Assembly: GCF_000208865.1 (NCBI RefSeq)
Contig: NC_018398.1
Span: 558,001 to 622,000 of the forward strand
Origin: Neospora caninum Liverpool
Taxonomy: Eukaryota > Apicomplexa > Conoidasida > Eucoccidiorida > Sarcocystidae
Reading direction: 5' to 3'
Length of the DNA stretch: 64,000 bases
Part shown: positions 54,848-64,000 of the stretch, piece by piece
How the letters are laid out: each line of letters starts with the position of its first letter
Numbering within the stretch: the stretch's first letter is position 1
Made by a program: the position numbers and the translations under genes
Notes under the pieces: generated by a model
What the model was told of the DNA's origin: nothing
Databases searched by the model: none
What the model saw: only the letters and a program-made list of their open reading frames with translations

Positions 54848-57351
54848 CGTTGAGAAGAAAGGAACGTGGCGGGAGAACGGGAGAGAGGGAGAGACAGAAG
54901 AAACGTAGGCGGAACGACCGTCTGGGCGGGGACAAACACAACCGCGCGTCGGCGGTCCTTTCGACAAGATTCGGGAACGCGCGAGAGGCAGTCGAGACGC
55001 TCAAGACAATGTGGATCCTCCCTCTACTGGCGGTCGCTCGGGTTTGAAGGAAAAGACGCGAGATCTCAAAGAAGAGAAACCGCGAAAAAACCGGAAACGG
55101 ATCGGAAAGGCGGCAGCCTCGGCATGCACCGGAAAATTCCCCCGCCTGGCCGTCCGAAACGTCGAGAACCAGTTGCGGCCGAAAGAAAAGGGAGACTTTC
55201 TTCCTTGCCAAGAGGGAAGAAGGGAGAAGAAGGCCTTTTTGCAGCGAGAAAAGATCCAAAAAACTGCGCGTTTGTCCAGGAGACCGCTCGCATCCAGCAC
55301 ACAGAGTGCAAGGAACTCTGGCGGCGGGAGGGATGTGCCGAGAAAAACGGATCCGCAGCGCACTCTACGCGCACGAGGTTAGATGTGTGAGGCTCTTTCG
55401 AGTCTTTGGGACAAACGACGCGTGTTGGAAGAAGAAGACTTTCCAAGCGATCAGACGGTCGCTCTTTCGCGTCCTGTGTCCCTCTGGATTCTGTGCCGCC
55501 GCAATTCTGCGCGAAGCCGCAACAAACGAGGCTCCAGAAGGCGTCTAGAGGCCGGGCACAGCGAACCGTAGAACGGAACGGGAGAGAAAGTTGAGGCGGG
55601 TGTCGAAAGACTTACATCTCGGCAGGGAAAGGACGCTGGAAAGCGCAGCGTCACACAAGAATGCGAAAAAGGCACAAAACAGGCGAGGCAAATCGATTTT
55701 TTCGGCCTCTCGTGTGACCACGAGTCTCTAGCTCGCCTTAGCTCTATGTACTTGATCCGCTAAATTCGCCTTGACGCACACGACCATTTCTACTGGGGGG
55801 TACGAACGTCGTTTTACTTTTGAGGGCACCCTTGGTGGGCTGAAGAACGCAACAAAGAGACCGTTTTCACGCGTTCTTTTTTTTGGAAGACGCCGCACAG
55901 CGGGGAAGGGGACCCGTCAGAGCGTCTCCGAGGACCCGCGGAAGGGGAACACGTGTCCGGGGAAGAGAGGCCCGGTTTCGAAGTTGGCCAAAGACAATCC
56001 TTTCAGGCCGAGATGGTGAGAAGCAACAAAACGCTTCCGTCGCGCCCGACTCTCGTTTTCGAGAGATATGCACGCGCACCAACTTGCGCAACACATTGGG
56101 GAGACTGGAGCTCTGTCCGGGGGAGAGTCATGTGCCTGGTTTTTGTAGTTAAAGTGAACGGATCCCGATCTTTCCGCCCGCTCTCTGCGAATCCCGGAAA
56201 AAGAAGGGAACCAGCGAGAGGCGCCTGGTACGCCCCGCTACAGCGAACAGCACTAACGCGGGTCGCGGATTGCGATAACAAAAGGGAAGTACACAAATGC
56301 TGTCTCGTTCCCGAAGTTCGACACAGAAAAGAAGGTTTGTTCGTTCTTTGTGGCACCGTCAGCACACGCCGCTCGAACGGCGACTCTGTGGATATGCAGA
56401 GTGCGTTAAATCCTATCTACTGCCTGAAAAGGCGAAAACACGGGAGATCGGAGGGGCAGTTCTCCGCCCTAGCTCCTCTCGCCACCTTTCTGAGAGCGCG
56501 GTCCTTTCGTCCCTCCCCTTCTTTTCGCGAAAACCCACAACACGTCGTCTGTCCCCCCGCTCGGACTGTCACCAAAAACCTGAGGCCTAAATTTAGTCGG
56601 TTTTCCGCTTGAATGGTAAGGCGCCGTCGCAACGCGGCAAGCTCCGCGAGTCTCCTTTCTCTCTTCTTTTCGAAGCTGGTTCTCCGCTATGTTTTCCCGC
56701 TCTCCTAAGCGGTTTCAGGCAGAAAATCTCGGCGCCCTTCTGTTAAAGGCGCCGAGGGAATCCCACAGTGTCGAAGAAAACGCTTCCAAAATGTGTGCAC
56801 CAGCGAGTGGTTAGTGTTTCCCCAAACGCATACGCGCCTCGACAGATCGCCGTTCGTTGACAGTTTGTTTTCTGATCAAGGCGCATCTGGAGTTCACGAG
56901 TTGTTGGCGTCCCTCTCTCTTGAAAAACCTCCCGAAAGCCGGAACGATTTCCCTCGGACCTACACCTGTCGCCACAAACACTCGGTTCACCTGTTGCCAC
57001 GCACAAAACACAGAAGCGCGCCTTCTTCGTCGCGCCGAACTCTTTGATGTACTGCCATAGACAACCCTCCCGAGGGACTCTCTGGCGGTTTGTCGACACC
57101 AGGGGGATTCCCATTTTTTATGATGTGGAGCAGGAAGTCTGGCTTCAGTTTTATGACACGGTTTCTCGTTCAAGAAGGATTGGATTTCCGGGGACGGCCA
57201 AACACCCCGCGTCCGCGAGAGCATCCGGGCGCTCGCGTTTGTGCCTGAAAGAGTCCATCAAACGCAAGATCGCGCCTTTCTCTGCCTCGCCAAAAAACGA
57301 AAAGCGCCGCCCGCGCACTCGAGGCTGTTTCGTACCTAAACACCTCCCCAC
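54848..57351. other. Spacer between AARS 3' end and DLST start
   Basis: Same-orientation spacer of 2.5 kb that should hold the AARS 3' UTR and the DLST promoter and 5' UTR. GC-rich frames, including a 219-codon plus-strand one at 55953-56612, show no domain or splice logic. I see nothing I can name. Confidence 0.5.
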
Positions 57352-60300
57352 CTAAGCGAGGTTCTTCTCCGCAAAGGCCGTCGCGTCCGCCACCGCCGCC
57401 AGCACTTTGTCTTCATCGCCCTCCTTGGCAGCGCCGACTGCGCGCTCGCCTTTACCGCCGCCTTTTCCACCGAGACTGCCGACGCAGGCATTCAGCCAGG
57501 GCGCGGCGACCGCGTTTTTGCCACAGGACGCGGGCACAAACGCGATCGCTGCAGTCCCCGTCGCAGGATTCGCGGTGACGAGGAGGAAAGGCAACTCCGG
57601 GGCTGTCTGATGCAGCGTCTGTGGGTACGCGAGCGGGACGAAAACACAGAGAGGCGGCGCAGAGACGGGTGACACAAACGAAAAAGCGTCCGCTTTTGCG
57701 GGGTGTTCCTGCACATCTGCCGAGTCGGAAACCGCGAGACGAAGAAAAAGTGAACCCCGCGAGGGTGCGAACAGAGAGAAGCGCCAGGAGAGATGCAAAG
57801 TGGGACACGGCGACGAAAGCGCCCCGGAAGCGACGCAGGATCGGTTTCGAGTTTCACCGGTTTTGAGCGGAAAGACACTCCGGCCCACCGTCCCCGCGCG
57901 GCTGTCGCTGGCTGGTTCCCGTCCCCCTGGAACCTTCCCCGGTGTGTGTCCCGTCCTACCTGCGACGCGGTGTCCAGCGCTTTGCCATCCCCGTGGAGCT
58001 GGGGCAGATTGAGGACCAGGAAAGGCTTCGTCTTGTGCTCGTTGCCGACCTCCTCACCCAGCCGCTTCGCCTCCTTCAATAGTTCCTTGCTGCGGGCCTT
58101 CTGGAGCTCAAGCTGAGAGACGACGCACCAAAAACAAGTCACGTGTGAACCGCGACAGACGCGCCACGGCCCTCTCCTCTGTTTTTTCTGCCCAAGAAAA
58201 CCTCGAAACGCGAACCAAAAAAAAGAGAACGAAGGACGCCAAGACTCCCCCCGCCCGTCGCGTGCTTCGCTCTCTGTTTTTTTCTCACCAGTGACTTCTG
58301 AGCCTGTTCCAGCTGCTTCACGAGTACGCGCTTCCCGACAAGGGGGAGCGGCCCCGCGCTGTCGAGAAGTCCACGGGCTTTCAAGACCTCCTTCTCCAAC
58401 GCAGGCAGTTCCCTCGGCGCCGCGGCGAGCGACGCAAACGCTTTCTGCAAAAAACACTCTCGGCAGCACACTGGGCACGTCAGCCACCGCCACTGCCCTC
58501 AACCGGCTTCTGCGATTCTCCACACGCCGTAACGCAGGCGCAAGCCCTCGAATCATGCTCCGCCTGGTCAACAGCTACGCTCAGACATATTTATCCCTAG
58601 ACGCATAGAACTGCATCGCGGAAATGGAAGCTACGAAACAACACTGCCCAACCTCCTCGATTCCGTGCACAGGACGACCTGATGTACAATCATCTTACAA
58701 TTATGTACACACGAGCACGTACACACATATAGACACTTATACATATAGACACTTATACATATATATACACATATATATGTATATATAGGTATGATTTCGA
58801 AGCGATCTGTGACAACGTGTCTTGCACTGGTTTCGTTATGAGTCTCGTCTCGTCTTCTTTTTCTCGTTCCTTCTTCGATTTGTTCGCTTTCTCTTACCTC
58901 GAGCTCCTCGAGTTCCTTGCGCGCTTCCAGCGCCGGGTCCCCTGTCACTGCCACGACGCGCCGCACGCCCTTCGCCACCGACTCTTCCGAGATGATGCAG
59001 AAATCCTGGAAAGTGGAAACAGCGCAAGGCCTCTCGAATGGGAATCGCAGATTTCCGGCTTCCCGAGCGAAAGAAGACGACAGACTCACCCCAGCAGCGA
59101 CCGAACTTCTGAGTGTCTCGGGAGTCCCGCGACCTGGACGCCTCAGAGACCGAGAGGGAAGACGCAGTCTCACGCAAGCGCCACTCTCCACCCCCGCCGT
59201 CTCTCTGTGTGGAGTTCTTTCTAGTCGGAGATAACGCAAATACCATCACCCCAAAGAAGACGCCAAAGAACGCACACCGCAAACAAACACACACAAACAC
59301 ATGCGCTAGCTACTCTTTGCACTCTGTCGTTTAGAGGTTCGCCTCTTTCTGGCTCCGCCTCTCTTCCGCTTTTCTTCGACCTTTCTCCTTCCCTTCTTCT
59401 CGTTCTCACGGCGTTCGTTTTTTCCTCTCCTTCTCCCGGTTTTCCTCCGTCCTCCTCGCTCGCGGCTTCTGTCCCGCTCTGCATTCGTCTCTTCCGCGGT
59501 CCTTACCTGGATCTGCGCCGCATTGTGCAGATGCGTACCCCCGCAGAGTTCGATGCTGGCGAAGGGCGTTTCGCCTTTCCCGGAGACTGCGAGCTCCACT
59601 AGGTCCTCAATGGGCGAACCGACTGAGACCACGCGAACGGGGTCCGGATACACCTCGCCGAACACGGCGCGCAGCCCCGGAATCTTCATCGCCTGCTCGA
59701 GCGCGATTTCTCGGTAGTGCACCGGCCGTTCCCGCGCAATCTGGAGAGATAAACTCGTGGAGAAAAACAGAGAAAAGTGACAGAACCGCAGGGGAAAGCA
59801 CACACACACGACAGAGAAAGAGAAAAAAGAGGAGACGCAGGAAGAACGTCGTTCCAGAGCGTTGCGAAAAAGAAATTGGCATGGATGAGGTGTGCGTATC
59901 GGCCCACACGCTCGCGAGACCTTTCCAGGGAGACAGCCCGCATGCACCCGCCTTTTCTGAAGAGAGAACTTTGATCGAAAGAAAGCAAATGTGGCTGTGG
60001 ACCATCTCAAGCCGTTTGTGTTCTGTAAACTTCGCAGATCTACACGGTTCACAGCCACGCGCATCCCCCCTCAGGCATACACTTCCCATTCGTCCGGCAC
60101 GTCACCGCACCTACACACATCAAAATACCTGTTTACGTGGATACATGCTCACATACCTGCACGTGTGTATATCTGTACAAGATATATACGCAGCAATGTA
60201 CACATTTCCATAAAGGATATACTCTCTACGTATACCTCCACGCCCTCGTCCCCACACGCGTCTCTGAGCACCAACTCCACATCCTTCTAAAAAGCGCACA

Positions 60301-62695
60301 TCGACACGCAGATCTGCGGGCTTGAATGTGTACGAGGACTGTGCCTCGCGCGGTGGTGCGCTTACGCAGTCCTTGACGACGTTTTCGACGGCGAGGATGT
60401 CCTCGTTTTCCATCGGTTTCTCTCCCGCGTAGTCGAAGCGGAGTCTCTTTTCCTCAACGAGCGATCCTTTCTGCTGGATGTCTTCTTCGTCTGACAGTTC
60501 TCGCTCGTTCAGGCACGACTCGCGGATGTGCAGGCCGTTGGTGTCTTCCCGCTTGTCTCCACCCTCAGCGTTCTTGCGCATTTTTCGAACCAGAACCTCC
60601 CTCAGAGCAAAGTTGAGGAGATGCGTGCCGGTGTGGTGTTGCGCGAGCTTGAAGCGACGCACATAGTCCACGAGAGGCACAAGTTCGCTGCCTTCCTGCA
60701 AGCGAAGCACGCATGCATGCACAGGAAGCCGGAAGGAGTCGGTCACACCGCACGCTCCACGGGACACGAAAGAGGCAAAAGACAGACCAGACGCTCTCCT
60801 AGACTCCGCAGAAAAACACTCCATCTACCCAGGTCAACAGGGAAGAAGAAAGTCCCCAGAACGCCCTGTCCTGCAGCGAGAGCGCTTGAGAGAGCGTTCG
60901 GCATGTCTCCCTGCGCGCCGACTTCATATCTCGTGCCTTGCTCCAGACCTTCCCTCTCTTTGTCTCCACGCATCGATATCCGTTTCCGCTGATTCCCGCG
61001 CCTCCACCTCCTTCCTTTCCACTTTGTTGTTTGTCCTTCCCTGTCGTTTCCACGTTTTCTTTCGTGTTTCGCCCTCACCTTCAGCGTGCCCTTCGAAACC
61101 GTTCCAATGTGCAGCACGTAGTCTCCGCTTTTCTGCGAATCGATCACCTCGAACTCGGCGCCCGAGGAGAGATCGACGAGGCGACCCACGTCGCCGACTT
61201 GACCCCCCTGTTCTGCGTAGAAACAGGTTTTGTCGAGAATCACGGCGACGAAGTTCTCGCTCGTCGGGGACGCGACGGCTGCGGCGTCCGGCTGCGAACC
61301 CACCGAGAGAAAGAGAAAGTGCACTCACACCGACTGGAAACCAGTCCCCGCCAAAAAGAGACGCGACACAGGGGCGCTCGTTAAAACAGCGATCGGCCCC
61401 GCAGCCAAGCAGAGTAAGGATGCGCACGTGACCGCTGACCCCCCCTCGCCGAGGAGAGGAAGCGCGAGATGCGACTTCTTCAAAAAGACACACGCGAGGC
61501 GAGCGCGTGTCGCTCTTGATCTCCAAAAACGCGCAGGCCCTCAACCAACTAGAGGCGCTCTTCCGTTTCAGTCTCGCGAGGCGAATGGGCTGCCTCCACG
61601 CGAGACGTGCACCGGAGCTTTCCGCGCCTCTCTGGGTTTCGCCGAAAACGTCCGGCAATCATAAAGGTCGCACAGCGAAGCTCGGGTTCGGCTTACAGAC
61701 GGACAACAAACCGTAAACCCCAGAGAGCACGTGGCCAGCAACGGAGGCGAAGAAAAAGAGAGCTCACCGCAAATCGCTTTCCGTCCCAAATCGCCGCGAC
61801 TTTCGCTTTGACAGGCGCCGCTTCAACTGCATCTTGCTGAGAAAAGGAGCGAGAAACACGTGAAAAAGGCGCATGCGCTCGGGGACTGCTGGGATTCCAC
61901 ACAGTGCCGCTGGGGCCCATGGCGTGCCCACCGTTTGGATGATAAACAGAGGAATCATCACGAGCGGCTCTCTCGAACCGCATGTACGCTCGCTCGAAGG
62001 GACCGTGCATGAGGCTCTGTCAGTATCCACACACGCGCCTGCATTTTCTCCCCACAGAACGGCTCCCCTGGCATACGTCTACACACACTTGTGCGCGTGA
62101 ACGCATATATAGATCCGCTTTCGAAAATAGTCATGAACGCCGATCTAAGTAGGTTTATGTGGGGAGACTGCATGTGCCGATGGGGACAGGGAGGTTCAGT
62201 CGCTCGCGCAGGTTTGTTCGTCAGGACGCATAAGAAAAACGTCTCCCCGGAAAGAGCGGAAAAACCCCGCGAAGCGTGGATGTTTACCGCCACGAGCGCA
62301 GCTAGATCTTTGACGTTCCACTGGTACTTTGCGGAGTCGTCCGTGGGGGCGAGGTTCCGATTCTTCGCCAGGAGATGATGCTGGTCTGGCGGCAGAGCGT
62401 ACACCGCTCCTGCTCCGCCTTGCTTGAACGAGGTGTTCTCAGAAGCTACACGGTGTGCGTCGAATCTGCAACCAAACGCATGCACTGAGGCGCGACAGAG
62501 CGGCTGCACGGCCTTTCGGGGAAGCGCGCCCTCTTTCGCCCCGCCACCATGCGTTTACTCTGACGCACCGAGATGGAGTGAGACCCACATACACACGCCT
62601 CAACGCACACAACTCACTTCATCTCCACACATACATACATATATTTATACATATATATACATGTGTATATATACATGTGTATATACATACATACC

Positions 62696-62738
<43 letters not shown>

Positions 62739-63834
62739 GTGTGTATATGTACGTACATGGCATCCGCATATACTTATGGATTAATGGAGGCGTACAGGCA
62801 AATACAAATCCATAGCTATACATCTGTACATCGTAGAGAGATATGTATACGTATATGCAAATGCGCCTGTGCATCTATGGACGCACATCTGTACAGATAC
62901 ATTCACATATTATGGCACATCAGAAAAGTGCAAATAGAGAATGCAGTTCATGAATTTGTGAAAAAGGCGGAGATTGCATGTGTGCTGTTCGAAATCAAGC
63001 GTACTTGCGTTCGAATTCCTCGGCGTCAACCTGGAGTCCAACCTCCTCAGCCATCAACTGGGTAAGGTCGAGCGGAAACCCGTAGGTGCTGTAGAGCGTG
63101 AAGGCTTCGCTTCCAGGGAAGACTTTCACACCCTTCGCCTTGAGGGAATTCGCCACCTTCTTGAATCGTTCCACGCCCTATACACCGCAGCAGCAAGGCA
63201 TGAAATGGGGATCGCGACAAAAAAAAACCTCTTTCAAGGAAGAAATCAAGAGCAACAGAAACAGCCCACAAGAGACTCTTCTTCCCATTGAAATACATAT
63301 ATATATATATATATATCATACATCTATGTACTTGTATTATATATGTATGTATGAATCTAGGAAGACGGGTGCTTAGAGATACACATGTTCGCCTGGATGG
63401 GCGTGAGCTGCGCACGTGCAACGCCGAGATTTTTGTCGACGCTTCTTCGCCATGCAGGCGATAACACGACGAAACTGGACACATCACAGGATGCTCCGAG
63501 GAAAGTGACGCAAGGTATGTATGTGAAGAAGTGACGCCCAAGTTATTCTTTTCCCGTCTCCCGTCTGTTCCATTCCCATGGCTCGACGGTTCGCTGTCCC
63601 GCGCCTTCTTCCTGCCTCCTAACGCGTCAGCAAGCAGTGCGCGGTCTGTGTCCCTTTCCTGTAGGGCAATCTCCAATTTCCCCCCTCGTTTTCTTACATT
63701 GTCGAGAGTGCGCGAGAACTGCTGTTCTTCTTTGTGGAGAATGCGAATCACTTTTTCTTCATTCTTCTTCATCTCCGGAAAAGTCGATCCGAGAAGCGAG
63801 ACCACGACGGAGACGAGTTGCGGGAAGGCCCCCT
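57352..63834 (-). CDS. AARS: Alanyl-tRNA synthetase, C-terminal two-thirds (5' end outside window)
   Basis: Charges tRNA-Ala and edits mischarged Ser/Gly. Eleven minus-strand exons are seen: 63834-63698, 63177-63005, 62465-62288, 61836-61768, 61291-61079, 60695-60366, 59740-59507, 59005-58898, 58444-58289, 58112-57960 and 57618-57352, about 672 residues with every phase matching. The first visible exon ([13 protein letters not shown]) corresponds to the end of the aminoacylation/tRNA-recognition part; earlier exons lie beyond 64000. The editing domain shows [13 protein letters not shown], the Zn motif [29 protein letters not shown] and [12 protein letters not shown] coiled coil follows ([17 protein letters not shown]), then the C-Ala domain with [13 protein letters not shown]. 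An acidic insertion (about 40 residues) follows HHTGTHLLN. No targeting information is available without the N-terminus. Confidence 0.95.
58724..58793. repeat. TA-rich tandem repeat
   Basis: Direct copies of an 18-base unit (atatagacacttatacat) followed by an impure TA run. It lies in the AARS intron between exons 58898 and 58444. Confidence 0.8.
62635..62735. repeat. Compound (TA)n/(CATA)n microsatellite
   Basis: TA, CATACATA and TGTGTATA units culminate in an uninterrupted TA run at about 62700-62735, within the AARS intron between exons 63005 and 62465. Confidence 0.9.
63295..63350. repeat. (TA)n microsatellite
   Basis: TA run with TATG interruptions in the AARS intron between exons 63698 and 63177. 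Confidence 0.9.
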
Positions 63835-63967
63835 CTGGGGAGAAACGCGGAAAACAAATCAGCAACGGCCAGGAACACGTGACGCGCGATCATCGGCGGC
63901 GACGTTGCGCAGCATCGACGGAGAAAACCGCGCGCAACTGATAGGCAAGGCGATACGCCAAGCCACA

Positions 63968-63969
<2 letters not shown>

Positions 63970-64000
<31 letters not shown>
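63970..64000. repeat. (TA)n microsatellite cut by the window edge
   Basis: A TA run reaches the last base of the window, so its length is unknown. It lies in the intron upstream of the first visible AARS exon. Confidence 0.9.

Noticed and set aside
54194..54967. 257-codon minus-strand frame over the DLST leader region
   Set aside because: Read-through of an intron and in the wrong frame at the 54198 donor. Only its 54847-54806 part is used, as the inferred first exon.
55953..56612. 219-codon plus-strand frame
   Set aside because: No motif, no neighbouring exons, and located in the spacer expected to hold the AARS 3' UTR and DLST promoter.
57492..58571. 359-codon minus-strand frame across the AARS 3' exons
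   Set aside because: Out of frame with the conserved AlaRS exons and spans three introns.
62635..64000. Regularly spaced TA-rich blocks considered as a CRISPR array, centromere or origin
   Set aside because: They are simple microsatellites inside introns of a conserved gene, without spacer structure or extended AT-rich sequence.

Overview
This 64 kb window is nuclear DNA of a coccidian apicomplexan, most likely Toxoplasma gondii or a very close relative (Hammondia, Neospora). The evidence is GC-rich, intron-rich genes with GT-AG junctions, long low-complexity insertions in conserved proteins, many (TA)n and (TATC)n microsatellites confined to introns and spacers, and two broken copies of apicomplexan mitochondrial cytochrome b inside nuclear introns. 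I see no bacterial operon, CRISPR array, insertion sequence or virus. Long open frames here are often antisense or read-through shadows, so genes were built by joining exons at splice sites and checking that reading phase is kept.

Layout: (1) 21-6980 (+), an eight-exon protein with an N-terminal Tudor-like module and a C-terminal RING finger, possibly continuing left of the window. (2) 9182-17365 (+), a membrane-anchored NADPH-cytochrome P450 reductase of 13 exons, ending in a 32-nt exon that carries the conserved tryptophan. (3) 18318-23635 (-), a TlyA-family rRNA 2'-O-methyltransferase of six exons with a secretory/organellar-type leader; two of its introns hold cytochrome b fragments. (4) 25995-27884 (+), a five-exon gene of unknown function, followed by an incompletely resolved minus-strand gene at about 28037-29329. 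(5) 32814-36568 (+), RNA polymerase III subunit RPC4. (6) 39633-45149 (+), RUVBL1 (Pontin), nine exons, one intron of GC-AG type. (7) 47410-47481 (-), tRNA-Ala(UGC). (8) 49025-54847 (-), the E2 subunit (DLST) of 2-oxoglutarate dehydrogenase. (9) 57352 to beyond the right edge (-), cytosolic-type alanyl-tRNA synthetase lacking its N-terminal catalytic part in this window.

The genes are a housekeeping mixture (transcription, chromatin, translation, TCA cycle, redox, organellar rRNA modification) and do not form one pathway. Genes 2 and 3 converge; gene 3 and the 25995 gene diverge across a 2.4 kb spacer; RUVBL1 and DLST converge around the tRNA. The most interesting points are the Tudor plus RING architecture, the probable apicoplast TlyA enzyme, the mitochondrial DNA insertions, the GC-AG intron and Walker A variant in RUVBL1, a recurrent GTAGGC splice donor, and genes visible only after splicing. 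I found no convincing novel multi-gene system.
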